From Nematostella vectensis (taxonomy: Eukaryota > Cnidaria > Anthozoa > Actiniaria > Edwardsiidae), in the NCBI RefSeq assembly GCF_932526225.1, contig NC_064042.1:3765001-3829000 (forward strand): a stretch of 64,000 nt of DNA. Direction: 5' to 3'. This document shows positions 1-10,578 of this stretch, piece after piece. The notes under the pieces were generated by a model. It did not search any database. It saw only the letters and a program-made list of their open reading frames with translations, and was not told where the DNA came from. The position numbers and the translations under genes were made by a program. Position 1 is the stretch's first letter. Each line of letters starts with the position of its first letter.

Positions 1-44
1 TAATCGGTAAGCGTTAAATTGTACTTTCTTATTCTTCTCGCAAA

Positions 45-3000
45 ATGAACGATCAAGAAAACGCGGCTACACCGCGGAGTTTCCACTTGTTTAACTGCGA
101 CAACACGTACGATTTGGATAGTGTCGAGAAGCTTATAAAGACCGTCGCTGGCGATGTACAAGTCCACCAGACCTACTTCCCTTTGCCTCGTATGACTCTG
201 CTATCGCAGGAGTTGGAAGGAAATACCATGGACTGTGCTGTGTTTGTTGTCAATGCTCATGAGTCAAGGCTTTCTATTAACGAGCCAAGGGCTGGTATCG
301 GCTACGCAAAGATCTATCGTGCTCTACTTAATGCTACAGGTAGGTTTGCTGTTCTACATTTAACATTTGGTTAACTATATTTCTAGTTCCTTTAGCTTGA
401 TTTCTGAGGATAAGGCCTCTTTCTTTTTTTTTCTTTAGGGGCGTGTGTTGAGGGGAGGGGGGCTGCCTGTGTTGCTGAGGCGGGGGGGGGGGGGGGGTAT
501 AGCAGTGCTCCTTGCGAAGTAGCAACTTCTAACTTCTTTTAGCAACTTTTATCACAAAGTAAAACGGAAGCTGTATAGACTAAACACTCCGGTATTTAAC
601 TTAGCTCAGACAGTTGGTTTGGCAGTTTTTTTCAGCCTCCAAAAGATGGTCATTACTTTTCCCTTTTAGTTATTTTGGAGGATATTAGCATTAAAGTCTT
701 CAAATCAGGGGTGGAATGGTCCCCAAAGTGGGGGGGGGAGGGGGGGAGTGGCCCCTTGGGGAGGGGAGGCTGGAGGGATTGTGACTTTCGAAGGGGGGGA
801 AGGGGTGGCCTGGGTTGACATAGAGTACAAATAAAGTTGATACAAACAATTTTAAAGATAAGTTTATAATATCGTCTTTTATCAAGCAAACTATTTATAC
901 ATGTAACACTATTTAGTTACATGTAGAAAACGCACATTCATATTAAAAAAATATACGCGCTTGCCCCCCTGCCCCTCCCCATCCACTGACCCTGCAAAAT
1001 CTCAATGTTATGACAAGTCATCCTTCCCCCTGTTTACACAAAATAGAATTTCCGTACTGTAATGCTGTTCTCTGTTTTTCCCAGTACACGATACGATAAT
1101 TATCTTGCTCCCTATACATAGATTGGCTTCTACCTAATTTTTCTGCCATTCAGAAAACCAAGTGCTGATTGTGATTGGTGGAGACGATAACTACAAGACT
1201 CAGGAGGAGAGGGATACCTCAGTGCTGTCCCAGTGGGCGCGTGGGAAAGTCTCCTCCCAGTTCTTGGAGGAGTACATGAATGGCTCCCGCAGCTTCATCT
1301 TCTCATGGGATGAACACCACCACCCCATACATGAGGAAGCTTTACAACACTTCCTGGACCCCAGTAAGACCGATGAGTTTGTGCCAAAGCCACGCCCACC
1401 ACAAGTGTCAGTCCCAGATCCCATCCCAGAGCCAGAGGTTGTGGACTCTGAGATCAAGGATATAAAGTTTACTCCAGATCCAGATCCCGCCGAGTTATTG
1501 TTCCAGCCCACCCCTCACATGCCTACTCAAACTGCCACAGAGCCTATCAGGAACCTTCAGCCCACCTTTGTACCAAAACTTGTCAACTTTGAAGGTTTCA
1601 AAGATGTTGAAATGAGTAAGTCATCAAACATTTTAGAATATATAGTGTTTAACACAACAGCAAAAACAATCCAAGATAAATTCAGTCAAATGGCCAGATG
1701 ATGATTTTGATACATACACAGTGGCAGGCATGCATGCCCAAAATATGAGATTGAAGGAATGTTATAACCTGTATAATATTCTATATGTCAAACTCATTCA
1801 AAGAATGCAACATCAATTGGTCCACAAAAGGGTTAGACAATATCTCCCTTCTAATCACATGTCACCAGGATTGCCCCTGCTTTTCTTTGTTTAGGGAGTG
1901 TTCATTAAATATTTTGAGAGGAGAGGGAAGGTGTTTGGGGAGGGAGTTTCAAAACCACCAAAAAGGAGAGGGGGCTGAAATGAAATGGGAGGGGGTGTGG
2001 GACCCTTAAATCATGTGGAAATACCGAGGAGAGGCACCGTAAAAAATCCCACCTAAGCGGAGGGGATACTTAAATTTTAAGGTGTGCTGAGTCAAACTCC
2101 ACCCTTTCCCCGCCCCTTAGGTCATTCAGTCAAGGGGAGAAATATTGGGATATTTTAACTGCATGGAGTCTAAGGAAATATTATGATAACACCGTTAGTC
2201 TTTGTCACCAAACACATCTTACCTAAAAGACTATTACATTGCAAACATTATCTTGCACTGACCATAAAAACATCACCCTTGTATCTTTATTACAGAATCA
2301 GAAAACGCACCAAATCTCCAAGTCCTTTCCTTCTGCCACAACAAAGAAGCTGCTGAAAACCTTTATCAGTTCCTAGAAAAAGTGTACCAGCAATTGGCTG
2401 TTAATGACAGACCACTACAACCACCAACATTAGATGACTATTCTCAAGTCCCAAGTTTCCTGGAAAAAAACAAGCCCGACTATGTCGTGGTAGTTCTAGA
2501 GACGAATGAAGTTCTAAAAAGTCTTGATGGAAAAGAGGAAGAGGTCGAAGAAACTAGGGCCTTGCTTGATAAGCTGGCCGAGTGCGTTCAGTATCACATT
2601 GGTAAGCCACGCCGTCATTACTGATAAAACAATTTTAGAGAAAAACGTCCAAAATCACAAAAATACCCCCCTCTTAATATTAATTTCTATATATCCTTTT
2701 TCATACCAATAGTAGTAAAAAGGGCACAGGGGCATGCCCCCCCTTCTCCAAAATAATGTTGAAAGTCATTTTATTTCAGTCCGCCAAAGCAGTGTTTTGT
2801 AAATATTATTTTTAAGGCAACCCACCGTTCCCCATTTTTCTAGGATGACAGGAATCAATGCTAATAAAAGTGTGTCATTCGTGAATCGTGATCTTTTTTA
2901 TCGTTTTTTTTTACTTCTGTTTTTTTTTTTTGGAAAATGCCAATGCCTTGTAAACACCATGCCATAGCCTTTTTATTAGCTATCAGGGCCGTAGCAGGTG

Positions 3001-5747
3001 TTTTAGTTATTGGGGACCCCCCAGGGGCATACCCCCTCCCCCCAATCTTACGTGGCCTGCTACGGCTCTGACTATTGACTTTGTTAATTAATGCTTTGAT
3101 AACTTCTTTTTAGCCCAAAACGTCATTGAAACCATCAGCTATCTATAACCTTAGCTACGTTTTTTTTCTTCTAGGCAAAAAAGCCATTATCCTGATGTGT
3201 GATGACGACTGCTTAGATGACGATAGTGTGATATCACCACGTGTTGAGCAGATGCTGAACAGGCACCGTGGGCTCATCCCTCAACTTGAAAACAAGCTAC
3301 TGGTGATGTCGTACAACAAAAGACCAAGTAAACTCCACGAGTATTACGTGACTGAGACTCTGTGTGGTCACGAAATCCAGCTCGAGTTAGACCTAGGTCA
3401 CGCAACGCGACAGTCACGCGAAGACGACAAGAGATCAGGGAGGTTGCAAGGCATTGGCGCAGGTCAGGGGGGAGCTGGTCAGGGGGAAGCTGCAAGGCAT
3501 GAGCTTGTGTCACCATGTCACCAGGATTGCCCCTGCTTTTCTTTGTTTAGGGAGTGTTCATTAAATATTTTGAGAGGAGAGGGAAGGTGTTTGGGGGAGG
3601 GAGTTTCAAAACCACCAAAAAGGAGAGGGGGCTGAAATGAAATGGGAGGGGGTGTGGGACCCTTAAATCATGTGGAAATACTGAGGAGAAGCACCGTAAA
3701 AAAATCTCACCTAAGCTGAGGGGATACTTAAATTTTAAGGTGTGCTGAGTCAAAATCCACCCTTTCCCCGCCCCTTAGGTCATTCAGTCAAGGGGAGAAA
3801 TATTGGAATATTTTAACTGCATGGAGTCTAAGGAAATATTATGATAACGCCGTAAGTCTTTGTCACCAAACACATCTTACCTAAAAGACTATAACATTGC
3901 AAACATTATATTGCACTGACCATAAAAACATCACCCTTGTATCTTTTTTACAGAATCAGAAAACGCACCAAATCTCCAAGTCCTTTCCTTCTGCCACAAC
4001 AAAGAAGCTGCTGAAAACCTTTATCAGTTCCTAGAAAAAGTGTACCAGCAATTGGCTGTTAATGACAGACCACCACAACCACCAACATTAGATGACTATT
4101 CTCAAGTCCCAAGTTTCCTGGAAGAAAACAAGCCCGACTATGTCGTGGTAGTTCTAGAGACGAATGAAGTTCTAAAGAGTCTTGATGGAAAAGAGGAAGA
4201 GGTCGAAGAAGCCAAGGCCATACTTGGTATGTTGGCCGAGTGCGTTCGGGATCACATTGGTAAGCCACGCCGCCATTGTTACTGATAAAACGATTGTAGA
4301 GAAAAACGTCCAAAATCACAAAAAATAACCCCCTCTTAATATTAATTTCTATATATCCTTTTTCATACCAATAGTAGTAAAAAGGGCACAGGGGCATGCC
4401 CCCCCCCCTTTCCCATAATAATGTTGAAAGTCATTTTATTTCAGTCCGCCAAAGCAGTGTTTTGTAAATATTATTTTTAAGGCAACCCACCGTTCCCCAT
4501 TTTTCTAGGATGACAGGAATCAATGCTAATAAAAGTGTGTCATTCGTGAATCGTGATCTTTTTTATCGTTTTTTTTTACTTCTGTTTTTTTTTTTTGGAA
4601 AATGCCAATGCCTTGTAAACACCATGCCATAGCCTTGTCATTAGCTATCAGGGCCGTAGCAGGTGTTTTAGTTATTGGGGACCCCCCAGGGGCATAACCC
4701 CTCCCCCCAATCTTACGTGGCCTGCTACGGCTCTGGCTATTGACTTTGTTAATTAATGCTTTGATAACTTCTTTTTAGCCCAAAACGTCATTGAAATCAT
4801 CAGCTATCTATAACCTTAGCTACGTTTTTTTTCTTCTAGGCAAAAAAGCCATTATCCTGATGTGTGATGACGACTGCTTAGATGACGATAGTGTGATATC
4901 ACCACGTGTTGAGCAGATGCTGAACAGGCACCGTGGGCTCATCCCTCAACTTGAAAACAAGCTACTGGTGATGTCGTACAACAAAAGACCAAGTACACTC
5001 CACGAGTATTACGTGACTGAGACTCTGTGTGGTCACGAAATCCAGCTCGAGTTAGACCGAGGTCACGCAACGCGACAGTTTCGCGAGAAAGATGAGAGAT
5101 CAGGGAGGTTGCAAGGCATTGGCGCAGGTCAGGGGGGAGCTGCAAGGCATGAGCCTGGCGTACACGGTTCGGATGGATTCTACGAAGGAGGGAGACAACA
5201 TTATGATGGACAGCATGGCAAAGACGAGGAAGATAGGAGGGGACAAGCCTTTGGTGGACGACAAGGCGAGAAGGGGCTTGGTAAAAATAAGCCTGATGAA
5301 GCTGATGAGATGAAAATGTGTTACCAAGCAATACTGTTAAACGGTCATGTGGGCCAAGTTATTTACCGCTCCTCTGATTTCACCTTTCCAGACCATGTAA
5401 AGGAGGAATACCGTGAAAACTACAGCAGAGTCAGGAAGGCGACACTTGAAGCGTACAAGGATGCAAACGGTCTCGTGAAGTACATCGTTCCACATTATAA
5501 CGAGAGCAATGGTCATTTTCTCCACTACCGTTCGACTATGGAATACGGTAGCATAAATCCTGCCTCGTATTGCTATCCGCCAGGATATAAACCTCCTCAA
5601 TACATGCTTGACGACATGATAATAAGAAATGACCATCATTTTTCGGCCACACTCGAGATATGGGAAGATGAACGTGGACAGTTGTACCCAACAGTTGAAG
5701 TAGGGAGCAGCCCCACATGTGGGCGAAAAAAATGCGTCATCGTTTGA
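45..5747 (+). CDS. Two-domain protein of unknown function with C-terminal CaaX box (multi-exon)
   Basis: I do not recognise the family. Exons by splice consensus and phase: 45-339, 1154-1615, 2296-2601 (copy a) or 3954-4259 (copy b), and 4840-5747. Using one copy of exon 3 gives 656 aa. The N-terminal domain (about residues 12-150, exons 1-2) has a hydrophobic strand CAVFVVNAHESRLS and then VLIVIGGDDNY. A Pro-rich linker follows. The second domain (about 255-440) has the same plan, YVVVVLETNEV then AIILMCDDDC, so the two look like an ancient internal repeat. A Gly/charged linker (about 440-505) leads to a C-terminal region ending GRKKCVIV. That is a CaaX box after basic residues, and in known proteins such a box directs prenylation and membrane attachment. 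No signal peptide or membrane segment is seen. The start is the first ATG of the open exon. The next genes are IFI44-like GTPases. Gene reality is well supported; function is unknown. Confidence 0.75.
1858..3513 (+). repeat. Tandem duplication copy 1 (exon 3a plus truncated exon 4a)
   Basis: About 1.66 kb from CATGTCACCAGGATTGCCCC to inside the fourth exon is repeated head to tail at 3514-5156, with near-identical introns, including the same MITE. Copy 1 holds a full exon 3 (2296-2601) and a 5' part of exon 4 (from 3175). Confidence 0.9.
2983..3071. mobile_element. Small MITE with TIR TCAGGGCCGTAGCAGG
   Basis: Starts TCAGGGCCGTAGCAGG and ends with its near inverse complement CCTGCTACGGCTCTGA. 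Further members lie at 4648-4736, 45767-45929 and 51661-51727. Confidence 0.7.
3175..3635 (+). pseudogene. Truncated duplicate of exon 4 (exon 4a)
   Basis: This begins at the same CTAG acceptor and codes for the same GKKAIILMCDDDC segment as exon 4b. At about 3513 it runs into duplicated intron sequence, and the frame ends at 3635 with an unrelated tail. It has no obvious splice donor. A transcript that includes it would make a shorter protein without the C-terminal region and CaaX box. Otherwise it must be skipped. Confidence 0.7.
3514..5156 (+). repeat. Tandem duplication copy 2 (exon 3b plus start of exon 4b)
   Basis: Second copy of the 1.66-kb block. It contains exon 3b (3954-4259) and joins the intact fourth exon (4840-5747). 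Copy-to-copy identity is high in introns as well as exons, so the duplication is recent. Confidence 0.9.
4648..4736. mobile_element. Small MITE, second copy carried by the tandem duplication
   Basis: Same ends and C-rich centre as 2983-3071. Its presence in both 1.66-kb copies shows that it was inserted before the duplication. Confidence 0.7.
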
Positions 5748-6820
5748 GGGAAATCCGTTCTGAATAAAACCTGATAAGTATTGATAGGACTATTAATTTA
5801 ATAGTCAAACTAAAATAGACATAGCCAAGAATTGGTTGGCATTTCGAGCTGTTTGTTTAGTTATCGGCGGGGTAACAGGGTGCCGGGTGTAGGCGCATGA
5901 CTTGGTTATACCATCCATGGGCAGGTACGAGTGCGGCAAACCACAGCATTCAGTTGCGCTGGTATCACGAGAATTTATTCTAAGTTTAACGAGGATGTTC
6001 AAATGAAAAATATATGAGTCGGTAAATGAATTGTTGGACATTGCAGGACAATGGGACTAGTTCTTGTATGGATGATAACTTAAAATGGGCCATAATCGCT
6101 GGCTTCTGATAAAACAATAATGGGGAAGGCGAAACTTCAATGGTTGTGGTCCATGCTGTGACCGTGTTACCCCAAAGCGGCACATTTCCCAATGATTAGG
6201 AAAGTACAGCCGTACATATCTGACCATTTATTCGTGCAGTTCGGTTTCTAAAGTATGAGCTATGAGCATATAATATACACCAGGAGCATGCGTTTTTTAT
6301 CAGCTAAAAAGATAGGACAATCGCCACTAACATAATTACAGTATATCCGATATCAGTATAAAATATACTAAACGTTTTTTTAAGTTTTCTAAAAAAAAAT
6401 CGGAGCAGTCTATCTGTTCCTTGTTTGTATCTTCTGTTAACTGGCAATGAAGATAATTACCTGTAAACCTGACGAGAGATGAGTTTTTCAAGATTTATGA
6501 TGATTTTGATGCCTGATGGTGGTGTTGGTGGTGTTGGTGATGATGATAATCCATTATGATGATGATGATCCATTATGATAACGATGATCCATTATAATGA
6601 TGATGTTCATTTTGAATCCTCATGGTAGTGTTGGTGATGATGATAATCCATTATAATGATGATGACGATCCGTTATGATGATGATAATGGTCATTTTGAT
6701 GCCTGATGGTGGTGATGAGTATGATGGTGATGATCATGATGCAGATGCATTAAGATGATGGTGATGATGATGATTACTTTTATGCATGATAGAGATATAT
6801 GCGATCATCATTTTCTCGTT
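5748..6820. other. Intergenic, no gene seen; GAT-rich repeat at 6510-6775
   Basis: Between the CaaX gene and the 3' end of the minus-strand IFI44-like gene. The right half is an imperfect repeat of ATGATG/GATGAT triplets with blocks such as ATCCATTATGATGATG. I see no coding evidence. Confidence 0.6.
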
Positions 6821-9800
6821 TCAATAGTTGCTGTTCATGTCGCTGTTATCATAATTTTCAGTTGGCATTTTAGCCCCACGTCTCCGCAACTCGGCCATCC
6901 TCGCTGCATCTTGCCGCTCGGCCAAACTTCGCTTTGTCTGTCGCAACTTGACCGAATTCTCAGCGCACTCTAGCGCCCTCCTCATCATTGTTAGCACGTG
7001 GTCCTGCATGATTACGTCATAAAATTGCTGCCCATCTAGCCAATTGGAGATCAGGAAAGTGTTGACGTCATGGCTTCCAGTAACCTGTTGTGCATTTCTG
7101 ATTACCTAAGTGAGCGATGCAAAGATGTATTTAGTTTAAGCTTAAATATAAAGAACTGCGATTTACCTTGCGCCTGAAAGGAAAAACAAAAACAATAAAA
7201 TGTGTCAAGCAAGAACATATAATTTTGCTCTTTTAGGGTTATTTCGTTTATTCGCCAGGTCATTGCCTTTCAAGGCGACAGAATACCACACGTGGGATTC
7301 CGCCATCCCAGATGCTACTTACTCTAAATCACGCCCCTCTCCCTGATAACAAAATTCCCTGTCCAGATTCCTCCATTTTCCGGTTCGCTCATTTTTCCGG
7401 TCGCTGTTTTTCCACAAATCCTGTTAAAATCCCTCTCCCGGTAACATAAATCAAGGCAAATCCAGATTTTCCTTTTTACCCTAGCCATGTATAGTCAAAT
7501 ACCTGTTTATGTTCTTCAACGGAGTCCTGTATGAGATCGCGGTGAGTGATCACGGTGATGATGGTGATACCTAGGAGTGAAGGAAGATAATTTACTGTGC
7601 GGCGCCTATGCTACCGTCGCCACCCTGACAGCTTTAGAAAGTAAGCCAATAAGGATAAGAGAAACGTTTGACATGAACTTCACTAACCAATCAGCGGAGC
7701 AGGGGCGGATCCAGGAACTCAAAATGGGGGGTGGATAATGGCAGGATTGACGCCTTATAACTGATCAAGTGGTTCTTGGTAGGTCACTACATAGATCTTA
7801 CAATACTTCACGCTGAATTGGATTTATGTTGCGTCAGCAAAAGACAAGCAGCGAAGGAAAATGGACAGTACCTCCCGTCAAACAAAGTGACTTTTCATTT
7901 CGTTTTTACTCAAAAAGGGGGGGTGGATTTCCCCTGTACCTATCTATCCGCCCCTGCGTAGCAAACGCATTCCTTGGTGCGCCTAAAAGCGACTACTAAG
8001 TTCTACTAAGTAGCTACTAAGCTACTAAGTTCATGTCAATTATAATTGTTTTCTAGCATGCTAATTGGTTTACTTTCTAAAAACGCTGTACTGGTTCCGG
8101 GTATCTCATGTCGCATTATAAAAATCAATGAACTGTAAAAGGTGTCAAATGGCTGTTTAAAAATAAAACACAACAATCACGGGAATAACTTTGACTCGCT
8201 TTTTCTTCTACTGTAATATGTATGTAATTTGATCAGTCACGTGACATTGCACACAACTCTAAGAACTCATTTTAAGGTTTGCTTCACCCACTTTTATTCA
8301 AGACTTAAAGATCCACCAGAACTTTAAGCTACTTTTCGATCACGAAATATTTTTGTATGCTCGTACTCGCCAGAAATAACGCCGCGTCCGCATGCTTGCC
8401 AAGACCCCTAGCAAGGAAATGGAAGAAGTGTCTTTGAGTACAGATTCTAAGCTAATGTTAATATCCGGAGGAAGAATGACCAGCTGTGCCCTTTCCCCCC
8501 CCCCCCCCCCCCCGTAGCTTTCTTAATATCTTTGTATCGTACCTCCCCTATATTTTCCTTGCTAAACCTCGCCAAAGCCTGCAATGATGCTAAAATTATA
8601 CTTACCTTGTTGACTTAGTTGGTATCGTACAAACTTGAACTTGTCCTTGTAACGGTCATTAGCTAGTCTGATGTCATCCGCCTTGATTACCCATAATACC
8701 GTGTGCACCTGGCGTGAGAGGGGCGGTTTGTTCATTTTGTGAGCTGCTGTCCCAACCGAAGCAGCTTTTCTAGCGCCCAGTTCTTCACGATCAATCACTT
8801 CACCGTCTCTAACTCCGCCATAAAGGATCCGAAAAAACTCCGCTAGAATGAAAATTCAATAGAAAAAAAAATTTAAATATTCAAAAAATTACTTCAATGA
8901 TGTTAGCAATGAATAACTGTGTATTTTCCCGCTCAATGACGAAAGACGATGGGCATATATGATATGATATGATACATAATACAGGCCCGTACCCGGGGAG
9001 GGGGGGGGGGGTGCAGGGGGGTGCGAACGCAAACCCCCCCCTACACACACAGTGTGTAGAGGGGGGGGGAAATGGACCTGATTTTTCCGGAGGGGGGAAG
9101 GGGAGGGAGTAAGTTATCTGAAAAAAAAATTAAAAAGGCATTTTTTTATGTGTGTGCGAATGTCCTGTTATCTTTCCGACGTTGTCAAGGGAGGCGAACG
9201 CACCCCCTTCCCCCCCCCCCCCCGCCACATAATTTGGTTCCATTGTATATGTTGCCTGGTGAGAAGTGCGTAGGTGTGAAGTTCTTTCGTGAAACTGTAG
9301 CACGGTTGTGTACGCGCCTGTTTGATGTTATTCAAAACTCTTGACAAAACACGGCCTGAACCACGGCTTTGACCCCCCGCCCCCACCACCCCCCAAATAA
9401 TTTATATGCGGTTTACCAATACTTACTGAGCTAGAGCTGTTACTGACTGTGCTGTACTGCAAGAGATCAGTACCTACCACTTTCAATCTTTGAATCCAGG
9501 TCAAAAAACCCTCGCGTATCCACCATGTTGAATCCTGGATGTGGCAGGAAAAAATACTCCAGTGATAGAGTGCCTTCACCACCGGCGGATTGAACCACCG
9601 CCGGGCCTTGCTCGCCTCCATTCAATATTTTGTGTATAGTATTTATTAGGGCAGATTTGCCAGACCCAGTCATTCCAAACACCGCTATACGGGATTTGAA
9701 TCCATCCAATTCGCCACGATATGCATCTCTAAAAACTCGTTGAAGAGACTCAGCATCATCTCTATTATTCGAGCATAAGATATCTCCGAATTTGTACTCT

Positions 9801-9844
9801 CGAAGACGCTCTTCCCAATTTGGACTTTCCTCTCTCGATGACAT
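6821..9844 (-). CDS. IFI44-like P-loop GTPase (short form)
   Basis: Four exons on the minus strand: 9844-9478, 8842-8606, 7570-7503 and 7084-6821. Phases fit (1, 1, 0) and the product is 311 aa. The guanine-nucleotide-binding fold shows a P-loop GMTGSGKS (57-64), a switch II/G3 motif DTRG (109-112) and a G4-like THRD (210-213) after a hydrophobic strand. The last exon has FLISNWLDGQ then a basic helical tail, matching the order in interferon-induced protein 44 and its plus-strand neighbour. Family knowledge: IFI44-like proteins are antiviral or interferon-induced in vertebrates; their role in cnidarians is not established. The ATG at 9844 opens the frame and sits 735 bp from the divergent second IFI44-like gene. 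Unlike that gene it has no coiled coil, myristoylation signal or C-terminal SAM-like region. Confidence 0.8.
7699..7957. mobile_element. MITE with GCAGGGGCGGAT ends
   Basis: Begins GCAGGGGCGGATCCAGG and ends ATCCGCCCCTGC, an inverted 12-bp end. It lies in an intron of the minus-strand IFI44-like gene. There is no coding capacity. Confidence 0.6.
8985..9235. repeat. G/C-run-rich repeat region
   Basis: Several poly-G and poly-C runs with GTGCGAACGCAAACCCCCCC-like pieces. It resembles degraded copies of the C-rich MITE at 14498-14663. It is intronic and no gene is seen. Confidence 0.4.
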
Positions 9845-10578
9845 ATCTGACGCGGTAGCTGCAAAGCTTTGTTGATGTAATATTTCTGGCTAAATGTTTA
9901 TGAAACTTCAGAACTAAGAAAAAATGCGTGACTATCGACAATTGTTTCGGTATTTCCCCGAATTGGGGACAATTCCCTAAAGATGTGATCTTTGACTTCT
10001 CATAAATCTGATAAATATGATTCCACCTTCTTTAATAATGTTATTCTATCGAGGATTAGAAGGAATTATTGCAAAATTTATACAATAGATACTTGAATAT
10101 TTTGTTGGAGTCATGATTTGGTTTTATTATGCTTGTGATCGAATTGCAGCATGACATATTGTGTGGGTAAACAATTAACGAAACCAAAACTAAAAATACC
10201 TCGAAGGCGCGTTGTTAATGCTTCGCATTGAATTTTATCTCTGAGCTTGATTCAAGGGAAAAAATTAGAAGAAAAATTGTAGCGTAATAAAAATGCATTC
10301 TTGTGGCTTCCATTTGGCAAAAGGTAGAACAGTGCAAAGTTTCAGGTATAGCTATTTAGTGCCTGGCGTTGCGTGACTAGAGGGGCTTCCCCATTACGTA
10401 TTCATGCAATGACAAAAGATTTCTACGAAATCATGAGTCAAAAGGGAAAGTTCCCTATTGCTTGCCCATAAGACTTGGAGAGAGCCGTTTCTTATGCTAA
10501 AGCGTCTACACCTTGGAGCTGCTAGAGATCCAGAAGCAGAAAGACTGTTCTTCAAGCTCAGCTAGCTGATATTTCGAT
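9845..10578. other. Divergent intergenic region between the two IFI44-like genes
   Basis: About 730 bp, AT-rich, with no open reading frame of note. It must contain both promoters or a shared one. I see no clear TATA box or interferon-response-like element that I would defend. Confidence 0.5.

Noticed and set aside
7157-7180. Possible 7-nt microexon (GCGCAAG) on the minus strand of the short IFI44-like gene
   Set aside because: It has good acceptor and donor look-alikes, but including it would shift the frame between exons 3 and 4, which join in phase without it.
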